From positions 62,001 through 126,000 of the forward strand of contig JAOACE010000021.1 in the NCBI GenBank assembly GCA_026418015.1: DNA of 64,000 bases, in the 5' to 3' direction. The notes beneath the pieces were generated by a model. The model did no database searches. It saw only the letters and a list, made by a program, of their open reading frames with translations, and was not told the DNA's origin. Positions within the stretch are counted from its first letter, which is position 1, and every line of letters begins with the position of its first letter. The position numbers and the translations under genes are program-made. This DNA is from Leptospiraceae bacterium (GTDB taxonomy: Bacteria; Spirochaetota; Leptospiria; Leptospirales; Leptonemataceae). Below are positions 17,957-27,025 of the stretch, piece by piece.

Positions 17957-20900
17957 ATGAATCAAGAAACACGAAGAGAAGATTTAACAAAAATAGAACA
18001 AAATAAAAAACCTACTAGTGGTGGATTACTTTCCTATTTTAAAGATTACGAAGTTGTAAAAGAACTAAATGCACAAGGAGGAGAGGCTGATAATTATATC
18101 ATACAGAAAGATGGGAATCAATATTTTTTAAAACTATACAGAAAAGGTTTTAACCCAAATATACAATTGTTAAAAAACTTAAAAGAAATTTCTAAAAAGA
18201 TAAAACAACATGTAGTACAAATTTATGATGTTGGGTATGATGAAGATTTACAGCGATATTACGAAATTTTAGAATACATAGAAAATGGTGATTTATCTAC
18301 TCTGAAAGAAGAGTTAGTTCATTATCCTCAACAAAAAAAAGAAAAAATCATCGATACCATTATAAATGAAGTTCACTTAGCATTAAAAAGTTTGCACGAA
18401 AATAATATCATCCATCGAGATCTAAAGCCAAAAAATATTCTTATAAGAAATAAAGAACCATTGAATTTGGTTTTGATCGATTTTGGTATATCTAGGACAT
18501 TAGACGAAGAATTGTCTAAAATCAATACTACATCTTTTAAAGGTACGACATCTTATATTGCACCAGAAGAAATAAGCAATTATTTTGGCAAAGAAATTGA
18601 TTGGTGGCATTTAGGTGTAATAGTTTTAGAATTATTAACAGGTAATCATCCTTTTAGAAATCTTTCCGAGCAAGCAATCATCAATATATTAACTACGAAA
18701 GGAATAGAAATCCCCGAAAGTTTACCAAATAAATACAAGCATTTATTAAAAGGTCTTTTAACAAGAGATTACGAAAAGCGATGGGGATTTGAACAAGTAA
18801 ATGAATGGTTGCAAGGAAATAAAGATATTCCAGTATATTACGAAGAAACAAAACATTCTGATTCGAAAATTGACGAAAGTGAATGGCAAAAATATGGAAT
18901 ACCGAAAAATTCTCCTTGGAGAAATATTGATCTTGAACCAGCAAAATTAATTACCTTTAAAGATGCTGATTTCGGTGTAAACGAAGCACGTGTATGGATT
19001 AATGCAGGCTGGACAAACGGAAAATCTGCGCGAAAATGGTATGATCGCGGTTTTGAACCAGAAGAAGCATATATCTTCGAAAATTTTGGGTTTTCTCTAT
19101 CGCAGGCAAATACTCTTAAAGCAAAATCTATCAATGCTTATGATTTAAATTTAATTAAAGATTACATTGAGGATTTAGAAGAATTTGTTTCTGATTTGTT
19201 TAAACTTTTGAATCAATACGATATAAAGGGAATCTTGCGTGAATATCCCAAATGGAAAAAAGAGGGAATAAGTTTTAGAGAAGCAGTTATTTGGTATAAC
19301 GAGAAGTTTGATCCCAAAGAAGCTAGAACTTTCATAGATAATGGAATTTCTATAAACCAAGCAAAAAATTCAAAAACCAGGTATCAAAAGTGGTTAGAAC
19401 AAGGTTTTAGTCTTACCGAAGCAATTAACTTTGAAAAAGCAGCTATTTCTGTTTACAATGCAAAAGAGATCAAAAATTCAAATTTAAATATTCAAGATGT
19501 GCTAATGTGGTTGAAATCTGGTTTTAGTGTAGAAGATGCTATAACTTACATAAAAGAAAATATTTCTGTAGAAGAAGCAAAGCAATGGAAGCGCATAGGT
19601 TTATTGCCAAAAGAAGCATTGGAATGGATAAAACAAAAAATACCAATAGACGAAGCAAAAAAATGGATAAATGAAGGTATTTCTGTCGAAGAAGCAAAAA
19701 AATGGAAAGATGGTGGTTATAGTTCCGAAGATGCTAAAAAATGGTGGCGCGAAGGTTTTTATTATGATAAAGCAATTCAATGGATGGAATTGAATGTTGA
19801 TTTAAAAGAAATAAAAAAATGGATAAATGCTGGTTTTGGAAACCCAAAAGAAGTAAAAAAATGGTTTAATGCAAAAATAGATGTAGAAGAAGCAAAAGAA
19901 TGGAAAAAATTAAGATTAGACGTTAGCGAAGCAAAAAAATGGAAAACTGCAAAAATCAGTCTAGAAGAAGCAAAAAGTTGGATATTAGCTGGTATTGATT
20001 TCGAAGAACGAACAAAATGGCTTAATGCAGGATTTAATTTCGGCGAAATCAAAAAAGCAATCGAACTGAATTTAGACCTCCAAGAATGTATCGAAGGGAA
20101 GCAAATGGGATTTTCTTTCGAAGAAATAAAAATTTTAAAAGAAAAAAAGATCAAACTAATCGATGCAAAAGAATGGAAAAATGAAAACATTCCCACTAAT
20201 ATTGCTATCAACTTTATAAATGCTGGAATCCCCATAAAAGAAGCGAAACAATGGTATTCGAAAAATATTTCTTTCGAAGAAGCTATCAAATGGTATAAAG
20301 AAAACATTTCTTTCGAAGAAGCCATAAAATGGATCAATGATGGTTATTATTTTAATGATGCTTCTCCGTGGATTTTGAATGGTTATTATTATCAAGATGC
20401 AAAAAAGTGCCTTGAAGCAGGAATAAACATTAAAGAATTAAAAATCTTTTCCAACCTAAAAATGAACTTCGAAGAAGCTTTAAATTGGAAAAATGCTGGC
20501 TTTAAAATAGAAGAAATAATCTATTGGAAAAAATTAAATGTAAAACTAAACAACGCGATAAAATATAAAAACGATGGTATAACGAGTTCTTTTTACAGAA
20601 ATTTTATTTTTATCAGTTTGAGTATATACATTCTTGCGTTTTTTATTTTTTCTTATGAATTTTATAAAATGCAGGATGTTTGGATTTTTCAGTTTTTCTT
20701 GATTGTGGTATGGTGGTTTCTATGGAGTTTATTATCGATAGTTTATAATATGATAAAATTTTATTTAATTAGAAAAACGTTTAAACATATAAAATTTGAT
20801 GTTGCAAAGTATTTATTTTATATTTATTGCATAGTACTTATAATATTTTTATATAAATCTTGGATTGAAAGTGGAAATTATTCAAAAACAATATTAAATC

Positions 20901-20989
20901 TTTTATATAATATTTCTATAAGTTTAATGATAAATTTTATTATATATCTATCAACAAGGTATTTTTTTAAAAAAAGTAAGGTTTTGTAA
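17957..20989 (+). CDS. Ser/Thr protein kinase with long tryptophan-repeat array and C-terminal membrane domain
   Basis: The protein has 1010 residues. Residues about 30-295 are a Hanks-type kinase: ATP-binding Lys at FLKLYRKG (K59), HRDLKPKN at 153-160, DFG at 175-177 and APEE at 202-205, so it looks catalytically competent. From about 315 to 875 it is made of roughly three dozen degenerate units of about 14-15 residues, with the pattern W-x3-G-[FIY]-x3-E-A-[KI]-x-W. Such units are probably helical hairpins forming a solenoid. Residues about 880-1005 contain four hydrophobic segments, so the protein is anchored in the membrane by its C-terminus with the kinase in the cytoplasm. Substrates are unknown. 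Confidence 0.9.
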   Translation: MNQETRREDLTKIEQNKKPTSGGLLSYFKDYEVVKELNAQGGEADNYIIQKDGNQYFLKLYRKGFNPNIQLLKNLKEISKKIKQHVVQIYDVGYDEDLQRYYEILEYIENGDLSTLKEELVHYPQQKKEKIIDTIINEVHLALKSLHENNIIHRDLKPKNILIRNKEPLNLVLIDFGISRTLDEELSKINTTSFKGTTSYIAPEEISNYFGKEIDWWHLGVIVLELLTGNHPFRNLSEQAIINILTTKGIEIPESLPNKYKHLLKGLLTRDYEKRWGFEQVNEWLQGNKDIPVYYEETKHSDSKIDESEWQKYGIPKNSPWRNIDLEPAKLITFKDADFGVNEARVWINAGWTNGKSARKWYDRGFEPEEAYIFENFGFSLSQANTLKAKSINAYDLNLIKDYIEDLEEFVSDLFKLLNQYDIKGILREYPKWKKEGISFREAVIWYNEKFDPKEARTFIDNGISINQAKNSKTRYQKWLEQGFSLTEAINFEKAAISVYNAKEIKNSNLNIQDVLMWLKSGFSVEDAITYIKENISVEEAKQWKRIGLLPKEALEWIKQKIPIDEAKKWINEGISVEEAKKWKDGGYSSEDAKKWWREGFYYDKAIQWMELNVDLKEIKKWINAGFGNPKEVKKWFNAKIDVEEAKEWKKLRLDVSEAKKWKTAKISLEEAKSWILAGIDFEERTKWLNAGFNFGEIKKAIELNLDLQECIEGKQMGFSFEEIKILKEKKIKLIDAKEWKNENIPTNIAINFINAGIPIKEAKQWYSKNISFEEAIKWYKENISFEEAIKWINDGYYFNDASPWILNGYYYQDAKKCLEAGINIKELKIFSNLKMNFEEALNWKNAGFKIEEIIYWKKLNVKLNNAIKYKNDGITSSFYRNFIFISLSIYILAFFIFSYEFYKMQDVWIFQFFLIVVWWFLWSLLSIVYNMIKFYLIRKTFKHIKFDVAKYLFYIYCIVLIIFLYKSWIESGNYSKTILNLLYNISISLMINFIIYLSTRYFFKKSKVL

Positions 20990-21081
20990 TAATGAATCCT
21001 GCGATGGTTATTCCAAGAACAAAAGTATTAGTAAAAAATACATTGACGGGAAGTAGATTCACACAAAAATGTCTAGCAAAA

Positions 21082-21155
21082 GCTCCGGTAGCTCAGTTGG
21101 ATAGAGTGGTGGACTTCGAATCCAGCGGTCGCAGGTTCGAATCCTGCCCGGAGCG
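21082..21155 (+). tRNA. tRNA-Arg (anticodon TCG)
   Basis: The 7-bp acceptor stem GCTCCGG/CCGGAGC is perfect. The D arm reads GCTC-AGTTGGATA-GAGT, and the T arm is GCAGG-TTCGAAT-CCTGC. The anticodon loop is CTTCGAA, with TCG at positions 34-36, which reads CGA and the other CGN codons. The first pair of the anticodon stem (27-43) is G-G instead of a pair; the remaining four (TGGA/TCCA) are intact. CCA is not encoded. The gene ends 5 bp before the stop codon of the convergent nosY. Confidence 0.96.
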
Positions 21156-21160
21156 ATATT

Positions 21161-21958
21161 TTATAGATCCTTTTTTAAAAATCTTCTAAAAGCAAGAATA
21201 TTAAATATTGTAGTCCAAATAACTAAAATTCCAATACCAATCATTATACCCCATAAACTTCCCAATTGTTTTACGTAAACTGCGGAACTATAAGACATAA
21301 TAGCAGAAAGTTCACCATGTAATAAAAGAATCGTTCTTATCAAATCAATTGGGTTAAACATTACAAGATATACAATTATCGGTTCTATGGGATAATCACC
21401 AAACCCAAGCACAAGAAAGAAAATTAATGAGTCATATAAAATATAGAATAGAAACCAGAAAAAAATACTCATCCCTACACGTAGTTCTAATCTTAAAGAA
21501 AATTGACTGATAAAAAATGCTATGCTAAGAAATATAGCATGGAGCAAAATACTATAAAAAATTAATATATATAAAATATAAACAATATTAATTATTTTTT
21601 TATAAAAAATAAATATAGGTAGAATTCCTACTAAAAAGCTTAATAATAAGCTCAGTAAAATACCCAAATATTTGCCCAGAAATATTTCTTTTCGCGTTAT
21701 ACTTCTAACTATTAAAAGACTCTGAAAGCTAAGCGATTCGTAAAAATTGATAATACCAAATAACATACTATACAAAGGTAAAATCAACAGAAAAAAATTT
21801 GTAATCGTTGCGATGATTTCTGCGGGTTTTCCAGAAGAAAAATATACAACCAAATAGATAAACAAAAAAATCAATGCTGCATAGATAAAAAACCACCTAC
21901 TCTTAATATGATCAATCACCTCGAACTTAATAATATTGTAAATGTTTTGATTCTTCAT
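21161..21958 (-). CDS. nosY: ABC transporter permease of the nitrous oxide reductase cluster (NosY)
   Basis: NosY is the membrane half of the NosFY transporter, which works with NosD to build the copper-sulfur centre of N2O reductase. The 265-residue protein has about six hydrophobic segments and no Walker motif. A conserved-looking RSITRKEIFLGKYLG segment follows the second hydrophobic region, as in ABC-2-type permeases. Its ATG overlaps the nosF stop by 4 bp (ATGA). It is the last gene of the nos operon, next to a convergent tRNA. Assignment leans on context together with topology. Confidence 0.85.
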   Translation of the reverse strand: MKNQNIYNIIKFEVIDHIKSRWFFIYAALIFLFIYLVVYFSSGKPAEIIATITNFFLLILPLYSMLFGIINFYESLSFQSLLIVRSITRKEIFLGKYLGILLSLLLSFLVGILPIFIFYKKIINIVYILYILIFYSILLHAIFLSIAFFISQFSLRLELRVGMSIFFWFLFYILYDSLIFFLVLGFGDYPIEPIIVYLVMFNPIDLIRTILLLHGELSAIMSYSSAVYVKQLGSLWGIMIGIGILVIWTTIFNILAFRRFLKKDL

Positions 21959-22665
21959 ATTTTTACATACTCCTTTATATTACTTAGAGCTTCTTCTAAA
22001 TTCGAAGCATTTTGGGATAGAATAAAATTTTTAGGGTTTTCTTTAATACGAATTTCTCCATCGATTAATATAAACATCTGATCTGCTAATTCTTCTACTT
22101 CGTTTAATATATGCGTTGTAAAAATTATCAGTGAGTTAGGTTTAAGAGTTTTGATCAATTTTTTTAAATATAAACTATGATAAGGATCTAAACTTGCTGT
22201 TGGTTCATCTAATATATAGATATCGCGTTTAGTCATAAAACATTGCAATAGGTTGATTTTTTGTTTCATTCCACCACTCAATTCTGATATTTTTTTGTGT
22301 AAAAAATCCTTAATGTTTAAGTCTTCGATTAATTGTTCTAGGTTATCTATGGAACTTTTTTCGAAGGATTTTAGATAATCTATCAAATCTTTTACTTTAA
22401 GATTATTAGGAAAATAGGGAGTTTGTGGAACATATCCTACGTTTAAATATTTTGATAAATTATATTCTATTTTTTTATCAAATAAAAATAACTCTGAATC
22501 ATTATCGGGTATTACAAGTCCTAAAAGGGTTTTTATTAAAGTTGTTTTTCCAGAGCCATTGGGGCCAAGTAAAGCAACGACATTGTTGTTATTAAGTTCG
22601 ATTTCAACGTTCTTTAAAACTAATTGTTTTTGGTAGGTTTTGTTGAGTTTTTGAATTTTGAGCAT
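21955..22665 (-). CDS. nosF: ABC transporter ATP-binding protein NosF
   Basis: This is the cytoplasmic ATPase of the NosDFY maturation complex. The 236-residue protein has Walker A GPNGSGKTT at residues 34-42, the signature LSGGMKQK, Walker B IYILDEPTAS, and the H-loop in FTTHILNE. The start codon lies 62 bp inside the end of nosD, an unusually long overlap for this window, but a ribosome binding site (AAGGA) stands at the right distance before it. The stop overlaps nosY. All catalytic motifs are intact. Confidence 0.92.
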   Translation of the reverse strand: MLKIQKLNKTYQKQLVLKNVEIELNNNNVVALLGPNGSGKTTLIKTLLGLVIPDNDSELFLFDKKIEYNLSKYLNVGYVPQTPYFPNNLKVKDLIDYLKSFEKSSIDNLEQLIEDLNIKDFLHKKISELSGGMKQKINLLQCFMTKRDIYILDEPTASLDPYHSLYLKKLIKTLKPNSLIIFTTHILNEVEELADQMFILIDGEIRIKENPKNFILSQNASNLEEALSNIKEYVKI

Positions 22666-23929
22666 GTTCTTTTTCCTTTCGTTTTATTATGGGTTTTTCG
22701 TCCATTAGTTGAGAAGGTGTTATAACAGGATAAACCTTTTCTAAAAGTTCTAAAAAGTCCACCATGGGAGAACGAATCAAAATAGAAAGAGTTGGATATC
22801 TACTAACCCAGTAACTAAAAAGAGATACGGGACGATAAGGAACATCTCCATATCCATCTTTGTCTAAATCATAACCGCGATATTTATCCCAAAAGTTTTC
22901 GTAATACTTATTGGGATTATCGCGAGAATTCGTAGCAACATCAAAGATATTATTTTCGAAAATATTATGATAAAATTCGTTATAATAGGAATTACCCAAT
23001 ATCTCTAATGCGATTCCGTTGTTAAGAAATTTATTGTTAAATATTTTATTGTTATTAGAATTGTCTGTGAATATTCCTGTTGAATTATTGTAAAATAGAT
23101 TATTAGAAACAATACTACTATTTATATCTTTTAACAGAAGTGCCTTAAAGCTATTACCCCAACTATTTTTAAAAACATTGTTGGAAAGATTTAATTGTTT
23201 AGAATACATCAATGCAATTCCAGTTGGATTATCAACTATGTTATATTGGATTTGAGAACCACTACAAAACATAAAGTGGATTCCATAACGAAGATTATTA
23301 TAAATCCTGTTATGTTCTACAATTAAATCTTCCGAATATTCAAAATATAACCCGTCCCTATGACCAGAAATAACATTATTTTTTAATGTATTCTTATAGC
23401 TATACCAAAGATGTATTCCATTCCCACTTTTAACTTCGTTTTCGGAAAAAGAATAAAATACATTATTTTCTACAACGCAATCTTGTGTATTTGCTAAATA
23501 AATACCATAAGTATTGTTATATAATACATTATCGCTTGCATGACAGTTTTTAACTTTATTAAATTGTATTCCTGCAAATTCTTCTATATCACTACTTCCA
23601 CTGTTTTGGATATTTAAATTAGTGATTGATACATTTTCTGTATCTTTTACAAGAATTACATTTTTGTGGAAATTGCCATTTAAAATTGGTTTTCTGTTTA
23701 AAATCGCTTCGCCTTTTAATGTAAGAGGTTTTTTAATGATAATTGTACTTTGTAAAGAAAGATCTTCTTTTACAAGTACGGTAGAAAAGGGTTGGGCAGA
23801 ATCAATTGCTTTTTGAATGTCCTGAAAATCACAATTATAGCTACATACAGTTATTGTATTCTGCCCAAATATAGTTACGATAAAGAAAAAATAAATCAAA
23901 ACGATTTTAATTATGGTGGTGTTCTTCAT
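22604..23929 (-). CDS. nosD: NosD, periplasmic copper/sulfur-centre maturation protein
   Basis: NosD is a periplasmic right-handed beta-helix protein needed to assemble the copper centre of N2O reductase. The 441-residue product has a signal peptide (residues 1-22, ending IFGQ), then a long series of Asn-rich turns such as NSNNNKIFNNKFLNNG, the pattern of the CASH/parallel beta-helix domain. It ends with the conserved-type segment in which DLDKDGYGDVPYRP lies, typical of NosD. It overlaps nosL by 23 bp upstream and nosF by 62 bp downstream. Confidence 0.93.
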   Translation of the reverse strand: MKNTTIIKIVLIYFFFIVTIFGQNTITVCSYNCDFQDIQKAIDSAQPFSTVLVKEDLSLQSTIIIKKPLTLKGEAILNRKPILNGNFHKNVILVKDTENVSITNLNIQNSGSSDIEEFAGIQFNKVKNCHASDNVLYNNTYGIYLANTQDCVVENNVFYSFSENEVKSGNGIHLWYSYKNTLKNNVISGHRDGLYFEYSEDLIVEHNRIYNNLRYGIHFMFCSGSQIQYNIVDNPTGIALMYSKQLNLSNNVFKNSWGNSFKALLLKDINSSIVSNNLFYNNSTGIFTDNSNNNKIFNNKFLNNGIALEILGNSYYNEFYHNIFENNIFDVATNSRDNPNKYYENFWDKYRGYDLDKDGYGDVPYRPVSLFSYWVSRYPTLSILIRSPMVDFLELLEKVYPVITPSQLMDEKPIIKRKEKEHAQNSKTQQNLPKTISFKER

Positions 23930-24365
23930 CTTTTTGTGATTGAGATTTTAAATAATTTACCAAATCATCGTATTTATAAATATCACCTGGTTTATTCAAT
24001 TTTTTTATTTCGTCTTCGCTTTTGTATCCAGAAATATTCTTGCCCATAGGAGAGGGAATTTCGGGAGAAACAAAATATACTGCGTTTTTGTATTCTACCC
24101 ATTCACCAGTTACATAATCTTTTATCCAAGCATTTTTTATTTTTTGATCTGGGTTTTGATTTAACCAATCTACTAAGCATTCAACGCTATCAAAATGATA
24201 GATTTTACCTTTATCCGTTTGTACTTGAGTGTTAAACTTTAGATCAACAATCTTCATTTTGCAATGGATACATTCTTCTTTTCCCGCTTGAATATCGATG
24301 GGTGCTTTGGGAGCACAAAAGCTAAACAAAAAAACCAAAAATATAAAAAAGTTTGTTTTCTTCAT
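23907..24365 (-). CDS. nosL: NosL-type copper-binding lipoprotein
   Basis: NosL delivers Cu(I) to N2O reductase. The 152-residue protein has a lipoprotein signal ending at C17 (LFSFC), then the metal-binding motif C32-x2-C35-x-M37 (ECIHCKMKI), which is the classic NosL signature. The C-terminus ends DEEHHHN, a possible extra metal site. The ATG is preceded by AAGGAG. It lies between the membrane protein and nosD genes, as in other clade II clusters. Confidence 0.92.
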   Translation of the reverse strand: MKKTNFFIFLVFLFSFCAPKAPIDIQAGKEECIHCKMKIVDLKFNTQVQTDKGKIYHFDSVECLVDWLNQNPDQKIKNAWIKDYVTGEWVEYKNAVYFVSPEIPSPMGKNISGYKSEDEIKKLNKPGDIYKYDDLVNYLKSQSQKDEEHHHN

Positions 24366-24968
24366 TCACAACTCCTTATGTTTGTATTCATTGTACCAAA
24401 TCCAGAATAAAATTCCTAGTACTATAAACAACAAAATTCCTCCAATATGGGGCCAACTACAAGCAGTTATGTTTAGAAGCTCTTTACAACCAAGTAATGG
24501 TGGTTGATAGCTCATACCAGGAACTTTGATGGGGGCATCTGGACTTAAATTATGACCATAGTTATATTCCCATCGCCAAAAATCATACAATCCAGCTATC
24601 CCCACTAATATTGTATTAACTATTCCTAATACAACCATATAAATTCTATTGATAAAAAAAGCAACAATAGCACCAGCAATCATATAACCTAATATATAGG
24701 GCATATATTGTAGTTCTGGAATAGAATCTGCTGCAATTTTTTCCATACCAATATAATGATTTAATAAATTGATATTTTGTAAATCATGAGGAGTACGCCC
24801 TCTAATATCGTTAATATAAATGTACATTCCAAGCGTTTCTGGATATTGAGGTGCAGAAAGATTTACAAACCAAATAGGTAAAAAATATACTAAAAACATT
24901 AAAAATGCTACTACCAATATAAGCATTCTATTTGTTTTATTTAGTTTTTGATTCATAATTGTAAACAT
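24366..24968 (-). CDS. Membrane protein of the nos operon (NosB-like position)
   Basis: The 200-residue product has about four hydrophobic segments (near the N-terminus, two in the middle and one at the C-terminus) with a loop rich in Pro, Tyr and Gly. Clade II nos clusters commonly carry a membrane protein gene directly after nosZ, called nosB in Wolinella; I assign the position, not a proven orthology. The start is set at the ATG at 24968 because AAGGAGCT lies just upstream; an earlier ATG at 24989 has no such site and sits inside the palindrome. Its function is unknown; it may be part of electron transfer or of copper handling. Confidence 0.65.
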   Translation of the reverse strand: MFTIMNQKLNKTNRMLILVVAFLMFLVYFLPIWFVNLSAPQYPETLGMYIYINDIRGRTPHDLQNINLLNHYIGMEKIAADSIPELQYMPYILGYMIAGAIVAFFINRIYMVVLGIVNTILVGIAGLYDFWRWEYNYGHNLSPDAPIKVPGMSYQPPLLGCKELLNITACSWPHIGGILLFIVLGILFWIWYNEYKHKEL

Positions 24969-24983
24969 AGTAAGCTCCTTTAT

Positions 24984-25005
24984 ATACAATACTATAGTAT
25001 TGTAT
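24984..25005 (-). promoter_or_regulatory. 22-bp perfect palindrome upstream of the nosB-like gene
   Basis: The half-site ATACAATACTA is followed directly by its exact reverse complement. It ends 4 bp from the AAGGAG ribosome binding site of the gene at 24366-24968. A related near-palindrome overlaps the promoter of the whole operon at 27529-27550; both contain ATTGTAT. It is probably the operator of a dimeric regulator or an mRNA hairpin between nosZ and the accessory genes. Confidence 0.55.
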
Positions 25006-25023
25006 TATTTCTTATAAAAGAAT

Positions 25024-25043
25024 AGCCAGGCATTAACCTGGCT
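25024..25043. terminator. Hairpin after nosZ (terminator or mRNA-stabilising stem)
   Basis: AGCCAGG (25024-25030) and CCTGGCT (25037-25043) form a perfect 7-bp stem with a 6-base loop. A run of six T follows on the plus strand; on the minus strand, the direction of the nos genes, the tail is ATTCTTTTAT. It lies 9 bp after the nosZ stop and could cause partial termination, giving more nosZ than accessory mRNA. Confidence 0.55.
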
Positions 25044-25052
25044 TTTTTGTTT

Positions 25053-26984
25053 TTATGGGGATACACGAATATAATGTTGCATTTCTTGATGCAATGCAGA
25101 ACAGAAATCAGTACAATAGAATGGATATACACCTGGTTTTTTAGGTTCCCATACCACAGTTTTTGTTTGACCGGGCATGATTAAGATATTGGGTAGTTGT
25201 GCTCCATAGATAGCAAATCCATGAGGAATGTCAAAATCTTGTTCTAAGTTTGTTACATGGAAGTATACTTTATCCCCTACTTTTACTTCTACTTTTGTTG
25301 GCTTGAAGTGAGAACGAATTGCTGTCATATAAACATGTACTTCTCTACCATTTCGAACAACTTTTGCATCTTTTTCGCTTTTGGTTGCATAAGGATGATC
25401 ATTTTCGCTTAGAGGAATAATTTGTTGAACTTTGTTTTTTAATAAAATCGATGCAGGTATCATTTGTGCGTAATGTGGTTCTCCCGTAGTTGGAAAATCT
25501 AACAACAATTGAGGAGGATCTACACTAATATCGTAGAGTTGTGCACTTTGAACCAATTCCATTCCAGTTGGTAGATATCGATCTTTTGTAATTTTGTTCA
25601 ATGCAACTAAATATTTACCATAAGGTTTTGTAGTATCTCCACTGACTACACTTAAATGGCCAATACTATAATAGGCAGGTAAATGTGCTAGTACTTTTAG
25701 GTTTTTAATATCCCATTGTACAACCTCAGAAGATACAAAGCAAGAAGTATATGCTCTACCTTTACCATCAAACTCTGTATGTAATGGTCCTAAACAGGGT
25801 TTTTCTACTTCTCCATGTAGTGTAGATTCATATTTTAAAACTGGGATTTCCATAATTTTGGTAATATAGTTTTTGGGATCATCTTTTGCTTTAATGAATT
25901 TGCTAAAAGAATGAACAGGTATAACGGTTGCTAATTTGCCACCACCGATAATGTATTCGCCTGTGTCATCTACATCAACACCATGGGGACTTTTTGGGGT
26001 TGGTAAATAATACATCATATCGGGACAATCTTTGGGTTCCATAAGTAAGACTTCGTTTCGAACCTCAGAAACAGCTGGTTTTGCATGAGGTTTATAATTC
26101 CTGTAATGAACCCCAGGGAATTTTTTGCCTTTACCTTGATCGAAGCATTGTTCTGCTTTTTTCCAGTTGAATGCTAATATAAAGTCTTTGTCGTTTTTCG
26201 ATGCTTGGATTTCCAATACATCCCATGCTTGTTCTGTATTATACATAGAGAAGAAACACCAATCAGCAGAGTTATTTTTTCCACAATGAGATAAATCATA
26301 GTTAAATCCTGGAACTAAGATTTGTCCTTTTATACTCATATGTCCAGTTTGTGGCTCAATTTTTACCATAGTAATCGTGCCATAGAATTTTCCTTCGCTA
26401 TAACTTTCTATTGGTATGTCTTTTTGGGGGATAGGAACAGAGAACCTTGTTGCAGCCATGGCATATTCTGTATTCCAAGTTAGAAATGGAGAAGCGTGAT
26501 TACCAGCACTATTAGGAATTTCGATGATTTCTTCTGTTTCGAAAGACGATAAACTAATTCTTGCTATTCTTGGGGTATTATTTCCATTAATAAACAACCA
26601 TCGACCATCGTGTTCCCCTTTGGTCATAGAAATCTCAGGATGGTGAGAATCATCCCAAGGTATAAAACCATGCGAAGTCATAAGCAAGTTCTTTGTTTCT
26701 TCTTCGTAGCCATATCCATTTTCCGCCCATTGAGAGAATACAGGTATGATCTTAATCAATCTACCAGAAGGTATACCATGTACCCCTACCTGTCCACTAA
26801 AACCACCAGAGGTAAAAAGATATACTTCATCTTTTTCTCCTGGTGCTACATATACCTTTTGTGCAGCATCGGGAGCAAGACCGACTTTGCCGCCACCTTT
26901 ACCACAGTTTATTCCGATAAGCGAAAACCCTAATATCGAAACCAAGGCATATAGCCCTAATTTGTTCAATTTTTTATTCTTCAT
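25053..26984 (-). CDS. nosZ: Nitrous oxide reductase, clade II (Sec-type)
   Basis: NosZ reduces N2O to N2 in the periplasm, using a CuA electron-entry site and a CuZ catalytic cluster. The 643-residue protein has a signal sequence without a twin arginine (residues 1-26), which marks the Sec-dependent clade II form; the sequence IGINC at 23-27 may act as a relaxed spirochaetal lipobox. The propeller domain contains HGVDVDDTGEYI and other His-rich loops expected for CuZ. The C-terminal cupredoxin domain has C624-x3-C628-x3-H632-x2-M635, complete for CuA. A good AGGAG ribosome binding site precedes the ATG. The preceding gene encodes a monohaem cytochrome, the likely electron donor. Confidence 0.96.
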   Translation of the reverse strand: MKNKKLNKLGLYALVSILGFSLIGINCGKGGGKVGLAPDAAQKVYVAPGEKDEVYLFTSGGFSGQVGVHGIPSGRLIKIIPVFSQWAENGYGYEEETKNLLMTSHGFIPWDDSHHPEISMTKGEHDGRWLFINGNNTPRIARISLSSFETEEIIEIPNSAGNHASPFLTWNTEYAMAATRFSVPIPQKDIPIESYSEGKFYGTITMVKIEPQTGHMSIKGQILVPGFNYDLSHCGKNNSADWCFFSMYNTEQAWDVLEIQASKNDKDFILAFNWKKAEQCFDQGKGKKFPGVHYRNYKPHAKPAVSEVRNEVLLMEPKDCPDMMYYLPTPKSPHGVDVDDTGEYIIGGGKLATVIPVHSFSKFIKAKDDPKNYITKIMEIPVLKYESTLHGEVEKPCLGPLHTEFDGKGRAYTSCFVSSEVVQWDIKNLKVLAHLPAYYSIGHLSVVSGDTTKPYGKYLVALNKITKDRYLPTGMELVQSAQLYDISVDPPQLLLDFPTTGEPHYAQMIPASILLKNKVQQIIPLSENDHPYATKSEKDAKVVRNGREVHVYMTAIRSHFKPTKVEVKVGDKVYFHVTNLEQDFDIPHGFAIYGAQLPNILIMPGQTKTVVWEPKKPGVYPFYCTDFCSALHQEMQHYIRVSP

Positions 26985-27025
26985 AATTTTTTCTCCTAAG
27001 TATTAGTACGCGAATTTATATTTAT

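Noticed and set aside
19660-20340. DNA-level tandem repeat or CRISPR-like array in the kinase gene
   Set aside because: The repeats are at protein level, degenerate and in frame; the DNA copies differ too much and lack constant spacers.
20992-21189. 65-residue frame after the kinase gene
   Set aside because: It runs through the whole tRNA-Arg gene and has no recognisable features.
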